A stretch of DNA of 64,000 nucleotides from Albidovulum sp. (GTDB lineage: Bacteria > Pseudomonadota > Alphaproteobacteria > Rhodobacterales > Rhodobacteraceae), in assembly GCA_020637635.1 (NCBI GenBank), contig JACKKB010000004.1, positions 124,001 through 188,000 on the forward strand, given 5' to 3'. The position numbers and the translations under genes are program-made. Positions within the stretch are counted from its first letter, which is position 1. Each line of letters begins with the position of its first letter. The notes below the pieces were generated by a model, which had not been told where the DNA came from, ran no database searches, and saw only the letters and a program-made list of their open reading frames with translations. Below, one piece after another: positions 9,601-17,560 of the stretch.

Positions 9601-9751
9601 CGAGAGTTGGTACGATCGGTTCGTCGCCAATGTCGAGGACCCGGCGAACGGAAGCGAATGGGCCAACGACTTGGGCCCTCGCGGAAAACCTATGCTGTCG
9701 CTGCGTGACGTAGAAGATCAAGTGCCGGTATGGGGAGGCGATCCGCAATGA
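6656..9751 (+). CDS. DrmA-like superfamily 2 helicase (DISARM-type)
   Basis: A 1031-residue DEAD/DEAH-type helicase. An N-terminal ~370-residue region of unknown fold precedes the motor: Walker A in VWFPTGGGKTETYLG (about 384-397), a Zn-ribbon-like Cys set (CPFC near 501, CTNEDC near 524), DELH (about 627, motif II), SSATLS (about 664, motif III) and QATARVGR (about 861, motif VI). The WFPTGGGKTE box and Cys cluster match DrmA, the DISARM helicase that acts on unmodified phage DNA. It overlaps the sigma gene upstream by four bases and the DUF1998 gene downstream by four bases, so the proteins are made together. DrmA family membership is my inference from motifs and the DUF1998 partner. Confidence 0.85.
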   Translation: MNSNGLINDKYEAAERCVRWLSLRVQADASGASTSSSETDPRGKYWLGRLAPRNEIAQSALGDRAERLEPCAVGVRFLVDPEDVDQPFRVRAKFCVWHRPRGGAEWTKSDPVEFDAVISPGCDALVDGVSLRPFAQTLSTYGAGLAAEIRLEGAAHQSGNFEIVAELVNDSDHDHPLSGTVCKGRLFEARLAIEPERTADFVLEALPDSFRYDRRVPAYGINCGVRMGKDGFETIDLPEFDKRRPIFWTVDQEAPDLSFACLASDPLTSCEMLAAAHARWGDLAWDLDAVRNASVDWSEHMAIHFEKEKRGYEEEKARLKRGIELLKGDERLMQAFKLMNEAMALSTLDSEGRAKYDAWRPFQVGFLLANLGSCAGAETEIVDIVWFPTGGGKTETYLGLILTAAFYDRMRGKTTGITAWSRFPLRLLSLQQTQRFANALAAAEIVRSRYGLGGDPFGLGFLIGGTSTPNDIKDTRSVKERGQWDFEDDDMPGRLRMLKNCPFCKRDTIAMKFRRKYWRVEHRCTNEDCHWGPKEPIPIWVVDSEVWRNLPTVVVGTLDKAAGIAFQTNMRGMVAAPNGYCPEPGHGHTYAVKSGRPHGCLHPRCNAPSGALPMDPKLYGVTYRLQDELHLLRDSLGAVDAHYEALFDHFQNELSEHKPKILASSATLSGYERQSQVLYRRDARVFPQPEPKAGHGFWSGPDEKSMRRFLAVAPRGQTIEYALDRMAVSLQTAIRELHDDPARVAPTFGVDPSLAPWLVDLYGTNVIYGNTLRDLDAVERSAETQWGDIPDPPARVVSLTGRTPFEDVSSVLDQLERPDPDFAKRVHVVAASSMMSHGVDVDRLNVMTMLGLPLTTAEFIQATARVGRTWPSLVFVVHKIARERDASVYRLFPQYVDQGDRFVEPIPITGKSRRVLERTMPGLAFARILMMHQPNAGTGLWKGHQLRNYLSGVPNFGKDEIAAICGMLGYDTADTQSLMNDVESWYDRFVANVEDPANGSEWANDLGPRGKPMLSLRDVEDQVPVWGGDPQ

Positions 9752-11469
9752 AAGACAGCCGAAGCGCATCGCAAATTCTGTTCGGCTTGCTGCCGCAGCA
9801 AACGATCGACGCGAAGGGCGGCGTTTGGAAGGTCGCTCGTTGGGTGACCGAGGCCGCCCATGGCGTCGATCTCGACGAGCTGAGACGAGCTTTGGAACGC
9901 GCCGTCGCACCTTGGGCGAACGCCACGCCTCTGATGGACGGCGGTTTCCTTCAGGCGATGAGAGCGGGTCGACCGATCAGGGTCGAAACGCTTGATCGAC
10001 ACGATGGGGTTAGGGTCGCGCCGTTTCCGAAGCGATGGCGGTGCAAGAACCGACGATGCAACAGACTCCATAACTCGCCGCGAACCCGATGTCCGTGCGG
10101 ATCGAGCGGACCACACGGTCAGCTCCCCTTCGTGTTGTTCCACGATGCCTGTGGAGAAATCCGCGAACCGTTCTATCCGGAGTGCCGTGAACACAATCAG
10201 GTTAGGATGGACCTCCCCGGAACGACCAACCTGTACGAGATCAGGCTATCTTGCCCGGTTTGTCACCGAGACTTGGGACAGCCGTTCTTGAACACGACCT
10301 GTCAATGTGGGCTCAGCGGCCATCGAAAGGGCCAGATTATGGAATTCGGCGTGCACAGAAGCGCGGCCGTCTACACGCCACGATCCATCGTCATCGTCAA
10401 TCCTCCGTCCAAGCAACAAATGCGCGAACTCGTTCAAGCTGGCGGCGCGCAAGCTGCATTGACCTGGTTGGCCGACGGGATGAAGGCCGATTGGATCGAC
10501 AAGGTCGAAGGGGCCAAGGCCGCCTCGCTCAGGCGAGAGCTTCTCGATCGTGGTCTGGACCCGGCGACCGTCGATCAGATGATGGCGTCCTCCAATCTGT
10601 CGGAAAGCGCGACCACCCGCGTGGACGCAGCGCCCTCGGTCATCGAGGAAGCGCAAAACGAAGCGGCGGCGATCGCGTTGGCGATGTCCAAAACTCGTTT
10701 GACGATCGAAAAGATGGCCACGAATGCCCGAAAGGACGTCCGCGAAAAATACGAAGAGACCTATCCGAAGGCCCTGGAAGTAGCGGGGATAGACAGGATT
10801 GATCTGGTGGAGAGCTTCCCGGTCCTGACGGGCCAATATGGATACACGCGTGGAGATCAGGAACCGGGACGATCCAGGCTTAGAGCCTTCGTCGAGAAGG
10901 ACGGGACCTTCGTCGTCTACGGCGATCTTGCGGAAACCGAAGCTCTCGTCACACGTCTCGATCCGACCAAGGTCGCGCGTTGGTTACGGGTGCGCGGCCA
11001 CGCGATAGGTGTGACCGACGATCCACGATCGGACTACGAAGCGATCCTGCGGGGCTTCGGCTCCGATCCGACAGCTTCTCCGATCTTCGAGGACGTATTG
11101 ACCCTGGTCCACTCGTTTTCGCACCGGATGGTTCGGCATGCGTCGTTCTATGCCGGGATCGATCGAAATGCTTTGTCGGAACTGCTGTTTCCCTACGGAC
11201 TCGCGTTCGTGACCTACGCGGTGCCGCGTGGCGATTTCGTACTCGGCGGCCTCCAAGCTCTGTTCGAACACGATCTGCATACGCTCTTGGACAGGATCGT
11301 GTTCGACGAAAGCCGATGTCCGCTCGACCCCGGATGCTCCTCGAACCCAAACGGCGCGGCGTGCGCCGTGTGTCTGCATTTAGGAGAACCATCTTGCAGA
11401 CTCTTCAACACCAAGCTCGATCGGAATGTTCTTTTCGATCGCAAAGGCGGCTACTTCCCGTCGCGGTGA
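9748..11469 (+). CDS. DrmB-like DUF1998 protein
   Basis: A 573-residue protein. An early Zn-binding-like region (WRCKNRRCNRLH, then RCPCGSSGPHG, CPVCHRDLG and CQCG) is followed by a helical middle and a DUF1998 C-terminus with LVHSFSHRMVRHASFYAGI and a Cys cluster (CPLDPGC, CAVCLHLGEPSC). In DISARM, DrmB pairs with DrmA and stimulates it. The ATG at 9748 overlaps the helicase TGA and has GGGAGG about ten bases upstream. The gene ends at 11469, and the convergent NERD-helicase stop codon begins at 11470, leaving no intergenic bases. No nuclease motif is visible. Confidence 0.85.
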   Translation: MKDSRSASQILFGLLPQQTIDAKGGVWKVARWVTEAAHGVDLDELRRALERAVAPWANATPLMDGGFLQAMRAGRPIRVETLDRHDGVRVAPFPKRWRCKNRRCNRLHNSPRTRCPCGSSGPHGQLPFVLFHDACGEIREPFYPECREHNQVRMDLPGTTNLYEIRLSCPVCHRDLGQPFLNTTCQCGLSGHRKGQIMEFGVHRSAAVYTPRSIVIVNPPSKQQMRELVQAGGAQAALTWLADGMKADWIDKVEGAKAASLRRELLDRGLDPATVDQMMASSNLSESATTRVDAAPSVIEEAQNEAAAIALAMSKTRLTIEKMATNARKDVREKYEETYPKALEVAGIDRIDLVESFPVLTGQYGYTRGDQEPGRSRLRAFVEKDGTFVVYGDLAETEALVTRLDPTKVARWLRVRGHAIGVTDDPRSDYEAILRGFGSDPTASPIFEDVLTLVHSFSHRMVRHASFYAGIDRNALSELLFPYGLAFVTYAVPRGDFVLGGLQALFEHDLHTLLDRIVFDESRCPLDPGCSSNPNGAACAVCLHLGEPSCRLFNTKLDRNVLFDRKGGYFPSR

Positions 11470-13068
11470 TCAGGAATCGTTCCAATGTGTCGGTCGTTGT
11501 CTGGCCGTCGGGCCGACGACATGAAGATATGACCTCGCGCGAGAGAAGCCGACATATGCGTCCCGATCCGGTTCGAGATTCCCGTCCTTCAAGACGAGCA
11601 CCACCGCCGGTGCGTCGAGTCCTTTGAAACGCGCGATCGTCTCGGCGACGACGCCTTTTCCGCCGAACTGGCAAAACACGGCGCTGCCTACGCTTTTTTG
11701 AGCCAACTCGCGAGCGATCACGGCGTCTTCACAAAGGACGGCGATGTCGCTTGCTTCGAATCCATCCTCAATCAGCCTCGCGACGAGGTTGCAGACGAAA
11801 TCCGGCACGTCCGCAGACTTGTCCTTTTGCGACCATTTCGGTGTAGGGCCGGAAGCACCCAACGACGAACCGTCCTTACGAACGACCGCACGAACCCGAG
11901 ACGCGATCGGCTCGGTGTTCCGACAATTGATCGTCAGCTCGTAGGGGAACCAATCTGGCTCGGGTTCCCAGTTTCTACTCCAGAGCTTTTGGTCGGCATC
12001 GGCAAAGACGTAGAACGGGGACGCGACGCCGTCGCTCAAGATCGCCACCAAGGATTGCAGCCAGTCCGCCGAGAAGTCCTGCCCCTCGTCTACGACGATC
12101 GCATCGTAATTTTCTTTCGACACGCCGCACGCTTCGATCAGCGAGAGTGGTGCATCATGTTCCCACCATGCCTCCGGCACCGGAGTCGGGATCGCCGGAC
12201 CCGCTCTTTTCAGCTCGGAGAAACAAAGCGAGTGATACGTCGATACGCGAACGTCTTTGAGCACCTCGGAACGCGCAAGGGCCTGCGCAAGAAGAGCGTT
12301 GTAGCACACGAGCAAAGTCTTGTGCCCTTCGTCGGCCAACTGCGCCGCCTTTTCCGAAGCCAACAACGTCTTGCCCGTACCCGGCCCACCGAACACCGCC
12401 GCTCGGCGGGCGCGGCGCAATCCTGAGAAAGCCCTCCTTTGTTCGTCCGTCAGCCGTACCAATGCGTGCTCCGCATCATAGGTGTCGTCGGCTAGGGTTC
12501 TGCGCACGGCGACCGTCGGCGCAAGCGCGTTGACGATCCGCTTCATCTCTTTGGCTCCGAGAGAGCACGACAGGTTCCAGTGAGAGACGATCTTTTCGAC
12601 ACGGCCTGTGATGTCCGTTAGGCCCGATCGATCGATGACGATTTCCGGCCTACCGGCCGGACCCAGATTCGGCGGCATCGAAACGTCCGGAAAGGCCACG
12701 GCATGCATCGTAGGAACGTCGAGCGAAAGCGTGTCCGAAAGCCATTTGTGGAGCGCGACCTTCGAGGCAGTCGCTTGCACGAAAGGGTCCTTGATCGGGT
12801 ACATGTCCCCGTGTCTGTCCTCGGACATCCAGCGGCCGCTTTCGAGAAACACGCCCCCGCCCTTCACCTCCAAGATGATGGCTCCGACGGACTTCGACAA
12901 CAGAACGAAATCGGCCTCCCCGTCGCCCTGTCGCTTCCCTCGACGCCCTTGCCAGGCGACCGAGTGTATGATCGTCCACTCGTCGTCAAGGCTTTCGAGC
13001 GCCTTGGCGACCTTGATTTCGGAGGCCGGGTCGAAACCGGATGTGGGTCTGCAGACGAATTGAACCAT
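11470..13068 (-). CDS. NERD-domain UvrD/Rep-type helicase
   Basis: A 532-residue fusion. The N-terminal NERD nuclease-related domain (about 12-125) shows GEADFVLL then IILEVKGG, the D and ExK of a restriction-like fold. A superfamily 1 helicase follows: Walker A GGPGTGKT (227-234), VVDEGQDF (325-332), NCRNTEP (381-387), a FKGLDAPAVVLV segment and YVGFSRARS near the C-terminus. It would unwind DNA and possibly cut it. It is convergent with the DrmB-like gene and divergent from vsr, with 31 bases between the two start codons. The vicinity suggests it supplies the nuclease activity that DrmC provides in classical DISARM, but that is inference. Confidence 0.88.
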   Translation of the reverse strand: MVQFVCRPTSGFDPASEIKVAKALESLDDEWTIIHSVAWQGRRGKRQGDGEADFVLLSKSVGAIILEVKGGGVFLESGRWMSEDRHGDMYPIKDPFVQATASKVALHKWLSDTLSLDVPTMHAVAFPDVSMPPNLGPAGRPEIVIDRSGLTDITGRVEKIVSHWNLSCSLGAKEMKRIVNALAPTVAVRRTLADDTYDAEHALVRLTDEQRRAFSGLRRARRAAVFGGPGTGKTLLASEKAAQLADEGHKTLLVCYNALLAQALARSEVLKDVRVSTYHSLCFSELKRAGPAIPTPVPEAWWEHDAPLSLIEACGVSKENYDAIVVDEGQDFSADWLQSLVAILSDGVASPFYVFADADQKLWSRNWEPEPDWFPYELTINCRNTEPIASRVRAVVRKDGSSLGASGPTPKWSQKDKSADVPDFVCNLVARLIEDGFEASDIAVLCEDAVIARELAQKSVGSAVFCQFGGKGVVAETIARFKGLDAPAVVLVLKDGNLEPDRDAYVGFSRARSYLHVVGPTARQRPTHWNDS

Positions 13069-13079
13069 AGCGGCACAAT

Positions 13080-13108
13080 AGTGTAGCTTGAGGACTAAGA
13101 TGCAACAA
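13080..13108 (-). promoter_or_regulatory. Possible near-leaderless promoter for the NERD helicase
   Basis: On the minus strand a TTGTTG box (13103-13108, inside the vsr coding region) and a TACACT box (13080-13085) are 17 bases apart. This would start RNA about five bases before the helicase ATG at 13068. The match to the -35/-10 consensus is partial, so this is a weak prediction. Confidence 0.25.
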
Positions 13109-13573
13109 TTTCCTGCGCAAAATCAAAGCGATGTAAAAGCGAGCGCTCCGACGCAGATACGCTCCAGAATAATGAGAGCGGTGAAACGGCGTGACACTAC
13201 GCCGGAAATGGCCGTTCGGCGGTTTCTGCATTCGAGAGGCTTTCGGTTCAGAGTTGATGACCGTCGGCTTCCGGGCTCGCCGGATGTCGTGCTGAAGAAG
13301 TTCGGCACCGTAGTTTTCGTTCACGGTTGCTTTTGGCACCGCCACCTAGATTGCCGCAAGGCAAGCACGCCCAAGAGCCGCGCGGAGTTTTGGACAGAGA
13401 AATTCGTGAGGAATGTCGCCCGTGACGCTGCGAATGAGCGCCGACTGAAGGAAGCGGGATGGGAAGTCATCGTCGTGTGGGAATGCGAAACCAAAACCGA
13501 CGAGGCGATGGAAGGTGCTCTCAGGAGGTTGATAGAAAAAAAGTACGTGTCGAAGGAACAAGAAGATGAGTGA
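13100..13573 (+). CDS. vsr: Very short patch repair endonuclease Vsr
   Basis: A 157-residue Vsr. It nicks 5' of a T mispaired with G, where a 5-methylcytosine has deaminated, starting repair. Seen: SRIMRAVKRRDTTPEMAVRR, the LPGSPDVVL block with the catalytic Asp, VVFVHGCFWHRH (metal-binding) and VVWECE. The ATG at 13100 has GAGG six bases upstream; a TTG start at 13088 adds four unlikely residues. The stop overlaps the next gene's ATG by eight bases. Its presence fits the cytosine methylase about 8 kb upstream in the same locus. Confidence 0.93.
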   Translation: MQQFPAQNQSDVKASAPTQIRSRIMRAVKRRDTTPEMAVRRFLHSRGFRFRVDDRRLPGSPDVVLKKFGTVVFVHGCFWHRHLDCRKASTPKSRAEFWTEKFVRNVARDAANERRLKEAGWEVIVVWECETKTDEAMEGALRRLIEKKYVSKEQEDE

Positions 13574-13852
13574 AAACGTGCGAAATCCAGCCTGGAGTAG
13601 AGAAGAAACGATCCTCGCGCTCGATCTCTATCTGAAACTGGACGGGGTGGTTCCCGCGCCTTCCGATCCTGGCGTTGTCGAATTGTCGGATTGCCTTAGG
13701 AGCAATCCCACGATGGTAGATTTCCGGGACCGTGAGAATTTCCGCTCACCCTCTTCCGTGGTTCTGAAACTGAACAACATCAAACAGGCCGCCGACGGCG
13801 GCGGGCTGCCGCACAACTCGCGGATGGACCGTGAGATTTGGGAGCAATTCTG
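13566..13852 (+). pseudogene. 5' fragment of an HNH-endonuclease-like gene, cut by IS21
   Basis: About 95 codons remain. NPAWSREETILALDLYLKLD and SVVLKLNNIKQAADGGGLPH are typical of the N-terminal region of McrA/ScoMcrA-like HNH restriction proteins, which lead to a C-terminal HNH nuclease for modified DNA. The frame then continues into an IS21 left end (TGTTTCGGCGTGCAATTTTG) and stops at 13907. The HNH domain is missing; no 3' half is seen after the remnant. The ATG overlaps vsr, so the gene was coupled to it. The family is inferred from the N-terminal region only. Confidence 0.65.
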
Positions 13853-15130
13853 TGTTTCGGCGTGCAATTTTGACCCCGTTGGCGGGGTGATCGGCATCCA
13901 AAATTGACCCCCCTGATGGTTCATCTGACCGTCCGTTGCGAGGCAGCGGACGGAGGGGGAGTTGAAGCGGGTGGATACGATTGCGCGGGTTCGACGAGCC
14001 TTCCATGTCCAGGGCTGGTCGGTGAAGAGGATCGTCCGGGAACTGCACGTGTCGCGCAACACGGTGCGGAAGATCCTGCGATCTGACGAGACTGACTTCA
14101 TCTATGAGCGCGAGCGTCAGCCTATGCCGCGGATCGGACCCTGGCAGGCCCAGCTTGAACAACTGCTGACGTCGAACGAGGGCAAGGCGTCGCGGGACCG
14201 GCTGACGCTGATCCGGATCTTCGAGGAGTTGCGTGCCCTCGGCTATGAGGGCGGTTATGACGCTGTCCGGCGCTATGCCCGAGGCTGGTCGAAGGACCGT
14301 GGGGCGGCGACGGCAGAGGCTTACGTGCCGCTCTACTATGCCCCGGGCGAGGCCTATCAGTTCGACTGGAGCCATGAGGTCGTGCTGATTGCCGGGGTGA
14401 CCGTCACGGTGAAGGTGGCGCATGTCCGGCTCTGCCACAGCCGGATGATGTTCGCCCGCGCCTACATGCGCGAGAGCCAGGAGATGGTCTTCGACGCGCA
14501 TGACCGGGCCTTCGCGTTCTTCCGGGGCGCCTGCACGCGGGGCATCTACGACAATATGAAGACGGCGGTTGAGGCGATCTTCATCGGCAAGGAGCGGCTC
14601 TACAACCGGAGTTTCCTGCAGATGTGCAGCCACTACCTGATCCAGCCGGTCGCCTGCACGCCGGCGTCGGGCTGGGAGAAGGGCCAGGTCGAGAACCAGG
14701 TCGGTCTGGTGCGGGAGCGGTTCTTCACGCCGCGCCAGCGGGTGAAGACCCTTGATGAACTGAACGCCTGGCTGATGGACAAGTGCGTGGCCTATGCCAA
14801 GGCGCACCGTCACCCTGAAGAAGCGGACAAGACGATCTGGGAGATGTTCGAGGCGGAGCGGCCTCACCTCGTGCCCTATGCCGGCCCCTTCGATGGCTTC
14901 CACAGCGTGCCGGCCTCGGTGTCGAAGACCTGCACAGTGCGCTTTGACAACAACAAATACTCGGTGGTCTCGACGGCGGTCGGCCCTCCGGTCGAGGTGC
15001 ATGCCTATGCCGATCGGATCGTGATCCGTCAGAACGGCATCGTCGTCGGTGAACATGCCCGGGCCTTCGGACGGGGTCAGACGGTCTATGACCCTTGGCA
15101 CTATGTGCCAGTCCTGGCGCGCGCCTCTCC
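13851..15130 (+). mobile_element. IS21-family element, 5' part only
   Basis: The left end starts TGTGTTTCGG at 13851 and is followed by two copies of the AATTTTGACCCC / AAATTGACCCC subterminal motif (about 13865-13914), typical of IS21 ends. istA follows. No istB and no matching right end (expected ...CGCCGAAACA) occurs before 15,520. The element is deleted at its right side and has cut an HNH-type gene. Confidence 0.75.
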
Positions 15131-15470
15131 GGCCCCGGCACAGTGGTGCAACTCGCATCCGGCGGTTACGGCCGCGAGCCAGCGCTTCGGCTGGCCTGCG
15201 AGCCGGCTCCTGGCCGTGCCGCCCGCGCGGCGACCGGCATCGTCGATGACTGGCAGCAACGACGGTCCTCCAGAACCTTCCGCGGATCAGCTTCCTTTCG
15301 GCGCCGGTGCGACGGGTGGTAGGCCGGATACCGTCTCTCTACCCCCGCCGCCGCGTGCCGCCTCGCTGGCCTGGCCGGGTGGCGAAGGGGAGTGGTGGGG
15401 TGGAAGGGGGATGGTGGGGTCGAACTCCACCCTTCGGCGTGTTTGGCATCATGAAATCGAGGGACAATAG
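13962..15470 (+). pseudogene. istA: IS21 transposase IstA, C-terminus replaced
   Basis: The TTG at 13962 follows GGAGGGGGA. The first ~385 residues are good IstA: HTH (WSVKRIVRELHVSRNTVRKI), integrase core with FDWSHEVVLI, GIYDNMKTAVEAI and WEKGQVENQVG carrying the DDE residues, and the C-terminal RFDNNKYSVV region up to HYVPVLARA (near 15,120). Then the sequence leaves the family: about 115 residues of Pro/Arg-rich text that look non-coding. IstA is normally ~500 residues with its own conserved tail and is followed by istB; both are gone. Confidence 0.75.
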
Positions 15471-15521
15471 AACCCCTCAGGCGTCGATGTTCGTAACCAG
15501 GAATGATGTTTGCGACCGATC
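15131..15521. other. Unassigned junction between IS21 and IS5 elements
   Basis: About 390 bases with no recognisable gene. The IstA frame reads through the first part by chance. I looked for an istB end or an IS21 right terminus and saw neither. It is likely left over from a deletion. Confidence 0.4.
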
Positions 15522-16574
15522 GGCATTGTTGCAGAAAGGCGGTTTGAGGCGTGACTGCCCCTTTCCCCTTCAGTTTCAGGCCACGCGTACGATCTCGGCG
15601 GTGCCGAGGGCGTTGAAGCGGTTCATGAGTGTGATGCGGATTTGGATTTCGGCGGTCTGTCGGTCGGGGTCGCGAGCGGCGATGCGCTCGCCAAAGGATT
15701 TGAGGCAGCGCATTTTCGCCTCTATCCGGCTTCGGGCGTGGTATCCTGTCCAGCGCTTCCAGAAGGCTCGGCCATAATGTCGCGTGGCCCGCAGGGTTTC
15801 GTTTCTGGCGATCGCGGCTGGGCAGTCTTCCCTCCACAGCCGACCATTTTTGCGGATCGGGATGATCGGCACCGCGCCGCGCGCGAGGATCGCGCTGTGG
15901 CAGCGGCGCGTGTCATAGGCCCCATCGGCGGTCACGGTGCCGATCTCTTCGTCCTCCGGGATCTGGTCCAGCATATCTGGCAGAACGGGGCTATCGCCGT
16001 CCCGGCCGGGGGTGAACTCGACCGCGCGGATGTCGGATGTGGCGGTGTCCATGGCCAAATGCCCCTTGCGCCATTGGCGGCGGCCCTGAACACCGTGCTT
16101 ACGGGCTTGCCACTCGCCGTCACCGAGGAACTTGATCCCGGTGCTGTCCACGAGCAGGTTCAGCGGCCCGCCGGCGCGGCGATACAGGATCTGCACCTGC
16201 AAGGTCTTCTGCCTGCGGCACAGCGTCGAATAATCCGGCACGGGCCAGTCCAGCCCCGCCAGGTGCAACAGGCTGGCGACCATCCCCGCGGTCTGCCGCA
16301 GCGGCAGCTTGAACAGCACCTTGATCGACAGGCAGAACTGGATCGCCGCATTCGAAAAGACCGGCGGGCGCCCTGGACGCCCCTCAAGCGGCGCGTGCCA
16401 GGCCATCTCCTTGTCCAGCCAGATCAGAAGTGACCCGCGCTCGCGGAGCGCTGAGTTGTAGGTCGACCAGTTCGTCGTGCGGTAGCGGGCGGGCTTGGGC
16501 TTGCTCATGACACCCGTCTAACCGCATGGATTCGTGGTGTGAATCCTTCACGGCGAGAGTTTTGCAACAACGCC
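15522..16574 (-). mobile_element. IS5-family insertion sequence, complete
   Basis: 1053 bases bounded by inverted repeats: left GGCATTGTTGCAGAAA (15522-15537) and, on the other strand from 16574, GGCGTTGTTGCAAAA. The length and GGC-rTTGTTGCA termini match IS903-like members of IS5. The flanking nonamers (CGACCGATC and CGCTGGATC) agree in six of nine positions, so a target duplication is not established. It contains one transposase gene. Confidence 0.85.
15576..16508 (-). CDS. IS5-family DDE transposase
   Basis: 310 residues, full length for IS5/IS903-type transposases. It shows RTTNWSTYNSALRERGSL at the start, GRPPVFSNAAIQFCLSIKVL (HTH region), LLVDSTGIKFLGDGEW (first Asp), TVTADGAYDTRRCH (second Asp) and the final Glu region RSRIEAKMRCLKSFGERI. 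It appears intact and may still move. The minus strand start at 16508 lies inside the right inverted repeat region. Confidence 0.92.
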   Translation of the reverse strand: MSKPKPARYRTTNWSTYNSALRERGSLLIWLDKEMAWHAPLEGRPGRPPVFSNAAIQFCLSIKVLFKLPLRQTAGMVASLLHLAGLDWPVPDYSTLCRRQKTLQVQILYRRAGGPLNLLVDSTGIKFLGDGEWQARKHGVQGRRQWRKGHLAMDTATSDIRAVEFTPGRDGDSPVLPDMLDQIPEDEEIGTVTADGAYDTRRCHSAILARGAVPIIPIRKNGRLWREDCPAAIARNETLRATRHYGRAFWKRWTGYHARSRIEAKMRCLKSFGERIAARDPDRQTAEIQIRITLMNRFNALGTAEIVRVA

Positions 16575-16924
16575 CGCTGGATCAATCAGCGGGAAGAGCC
16601 GGCGTCTTCACCTTCTCTTACGTGCGCCGAAGCCTCGTTTTCACCGAGTTCGAGCTTGTCACCTGACCGACGCTATCCGACGGGGTGAGCGCGCGCAATC
16701 GAAGTTGCCCATATAGCGATTGATATTGCTGGGGTTGCGGGTGGGGTCTAGCTCGATCAGGAACCGCACAGTCACGGATCAGGCGTTGATGGCGGCCTTG
16801 CCCGTGCGGCTCGCCGATCCCCAGCACGATGGTCTGCCGACTGACGCTCAGCCGCGCGTAAGGAGCGATCATCTTTTTGCACTCGGCAACAGACCCCTGC
16901 GCGGTTGTCTCGAACCAGTGGCGT
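16575..16924. other. Degraded IS3 OrfB start and unassigned sequence
   Basis: The right part holds the first ~40 residues of IS3 OrfB on the minus strand. The left ~200 bases between it and the IS5 right end carry no gene that I can support. Confidence 0.4.
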
Positions 16925-17215
16925 TCACCGTGCAGTGCGTCGCGCGCCGGACAAGAAATCTTTCTCCAGCGCCAGCTCTCCGATCTTGGCATGCAGCGTC
17001 TTCACATCGATGGTCGGCTCCGGCTCGGCCTTCGGGGCTTCACCGAACACCCCGGCCGCCCCCTCAAGCAGTTGGTCGTGCCACAGCTTGATCTGGTTCG
17101 GATGGATACCGAACTCCTGCGCCGGCTCGATCATGGTCTTCTCGCCCTCGATCGCGGCCACCGCCACTTTCGCCTTGAATGCCGGGCCGTGAGTCCGGCG
17201 TGGTCGTCCTGCCAT
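16925..17215 (-). pseudogene. IS3-family OrfA remnant
   Basis: From ATG 17215 about 90 residues follow IS3 OrfA: RRTHGPAFKAKVAVAAIEGE, the helix-turn-helix FGIHPNQIKLWHDQLL and the leucine-zipper-like end KIGELALEKDFLSGA. The next frame (to about 16,800) carries the beginning of OrfB (KMIAPYARLSVSRQTIVLGI), consistent with the -1 frameshift layout of IS3, but OrfB stops after ~40 residues without its DDE core. It is a truncated element. Confidence 0.7.
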
Positions 17216-17304
17216 GGTCTTCTCCTCGCTCGCAGCAGCATGCCGCCGATGCGCGGAAAACCCAACTATCCCGGCTGTTCGGATTTCCGCCGCCGACTCT
17301 GTCG

Positions 17305-17560
17305 CAGCCCTTATGCCCTCAGGCGCATCGCTGACCATCAGCTTCACGCCGCAAAGCCGCCTGCGCACCAGATCGCGCAGGAATTCAGCCCCGAACGGCC
17401 TGGCCTCCGACAACCCGATGGACATGCCCACGGCCTCGCGGCGACCGTCGGCGTTCACCCCGACGGCGATGGTGTCTGCGACACTGACGATTTGCCGCCC
17501 TGACAAACCTCGAGGTAGGTCGCGTCGATCCGGAGGTAGGGCCATTCGACCTAGCTGCAA
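17305..17560 (-). pseudogene. IS256-family transposase fragment with frameshift
   Basis: On the minus strand WPYLRIDATYLEVCQGG is followed in a shifted frame by IVSVADTIAVGVNADGRREA and EFLRDLVRRRLCGVKLMVSD to EGIRAA. These are consecutive stretches of an IS256/Mutator transposase, including the catalytic Asp regions. The frame breaks at the GGGCGGCAAATC run and looks like a one-base loss. The fragment is about 85 of ~400 residues and ends where the IS3 remnant begins. Confidence 0.7.

Noticed and set aside
13746..15158. 470-codon minus-strand frame opposite istA
   Set aside because: istA motifs are complete on the + strand for ~385 residues; the other frame is an antisense shadow.
15513..16583. 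Nine-base target duplication of the IS5 element
   Set aside because: CGACCGATC and CGCTGGATC match in only six of nine positions, which may be chance or decay.
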